Source: Fibrobacter succinogenes
GTDB taxonomy: Bacteria; Fibrobacterota; Fibrobacteria; Fibrobacterales; Fibrobacteraceae
Direction of reading: 5' to 3'
Length of the DNA: 64,000 bases
NCBI GenBank assembly: GCA_902794535.1
Contig: CADBHQ010000020.1
Location: 78,975 to 142,974 of the forward strand
A program made the translations under genes and the position numbers. How positions within the stretch are numbered: the first letter of the stretch is position 1; every line of letters starts with the position of its first letter. Positions 63,735 through 64,000 of this stretch are shown piece after piece. Below the pieces are notes generated by a model that worked only from the letters and a program-made list of their open reading frames with translations, did not search any database and had not been told where the DNA came from.

Positions 63735-64000
63735 TGTCTGAACATTTGACTCGTGAACAGTTGGACGCCGCCGCCAAGGTGGAACTTGAAAAGATTAATG
63801 CCCTTCCGAAGCCCTTGAAGCCCAAGGACAAGACTGCCATTCCGGCACAGCCGATGCCGCAGCTCGAACCCTCCTACCGCGCACGCGTGATGGAAGAAGT
63901 TGCCCAGGGTTACACCGAAGCTCAGGCTATCGTGGAAGCTAACCGCTGCCTCGCTTGTAAGAACCAGCCTTGCGTCGAAAGCTGCCCGGTGCACATCGAC
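63734..64000 (+). CDS. NfnB/GltD-like NADPH-dependent glutamate synthase-type subunit, N-terminal part
   Basis: The frame runs from ATG (sharing an A with the preceding TAA) to the window edge: 89 residues. 'YRARVMEEVAQGYTEAQAIVEANRCLACKNQPCVESCPVHID' is the N-terminal Fe-S domain (CxxCxxxxCxxxCP) of the GltD/NfnB/SudA family. With the preceding gene it would form an NfnAB-type flavoenzyme that moves electrons between NAD(P)H and ferredoxin. The remainder is outside the window. Confidence 0.92.
   Translation, partial: MSEHLTREQLDAAAKVELEKINALPKPLKPKDKTAIPAQPMPQLEPSYRARVMEEVAQGYTEAQAIVEANRCLACKNQPCVESCPVHID

Overview
The window looks like a chromosomal segment of a Fibrobacter species (FCB superphylum, fibre-degrading gut anaerobe). 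Evidence: one partial and three complete genes with the FISUMP domain ('Fibrobacter succinogenes major paralogous domain'), three TIGR02147 genes (another Fibrobacter-typical paralogous family), a lichenase-type GH16 enzyme with the circularly permuted order known from F. succinogenes, two GH10 xylanases with Por-like C-terminal sorting domains, a pyruvate formate-lyase/activase pair, and a bacterial GGGP-synthase-family gene. All assignments were made by reading the sequence; no database was searched. I see no rRNA, CRISPR, insertion sequence or prophage. One tRNA (Leu, anticodon TAA) is present.

Layout. 1-4.2 kb: FISUMP fragment, epmA-like gene, TlpA-like lipoprotein, pilT-pilC. 4.5-12.1 kb: pflA, permuted GH16 lipoprotein, pflB, alaS. 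12.2-17.1 kb (minus strand): two tandem GH10 xylanases (the second frameshifted ahead of its sorting domain), an outer-membrane-type protein, a GSCFA protein. 17.1-25.8 kb: three tandem copies of a promoter / structured leader / TIGR02147 / FISUMP-lipoprotein / terminator module. 25.9-33.8 kb: GGGP synthase, then a six-gene operon of a small membrane protein, ABC ATPase, ABC permease, two divergent PilT-like proteins lacking catalytic residues, and a patatin-like protein with a predicted outer-membrane barrel. 33.8-41.6 kb: tsaD and ybbR-like (minus), then ftsX, envC-like, holB, recJ and a small anchored protein (plus). 41.6-48.8 kb (mostly minus): small protein, tRNA-Leu, gpmI read through into a membrane protein, lipoprotein, uvrB. 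48.9-55.5 kb: Omp85-type barrel, then a lipid operon of ACP, fused KS plus inactive KS-like protein, FabG, FabZ, PlsC-type acyltransferase and patatin. 55.5-60.1 kb (minus): acyltransferase-3, MBL hydrolase, cysS, Crp/Fnr regulator, trxA. 60.1-64 kb: SAH-hydrolase-like protein, outer membrane protein, a disrupted nfnA/sudB-like gene and the start of its partner.

Most notable observations. (1) Short palindromic repeats that are normally intergenic lie in frame inside uvrB and the GSCFA gene and have been read into the end of gpmI, whose frame then runs through its own terminator into the next gene. (2) The TIGR02147/FISUMP module is repeated three times with near-identical promoter, leader hairpin and lipoprotein signal sequence but divergent mature lipoproteins; this is the best candidate for an undescribed system. 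(3) Two adjacent PilT-family proteins have both lost the catalytic Glu and the His box and sit in an ABC-transporter operon. (4) A 3'-end palindrome family with a shared core is built partly from the stop codon and last codons of the gene it follows. (5) The lipid operon is headed by a KS fused to a catalytically dead KS.
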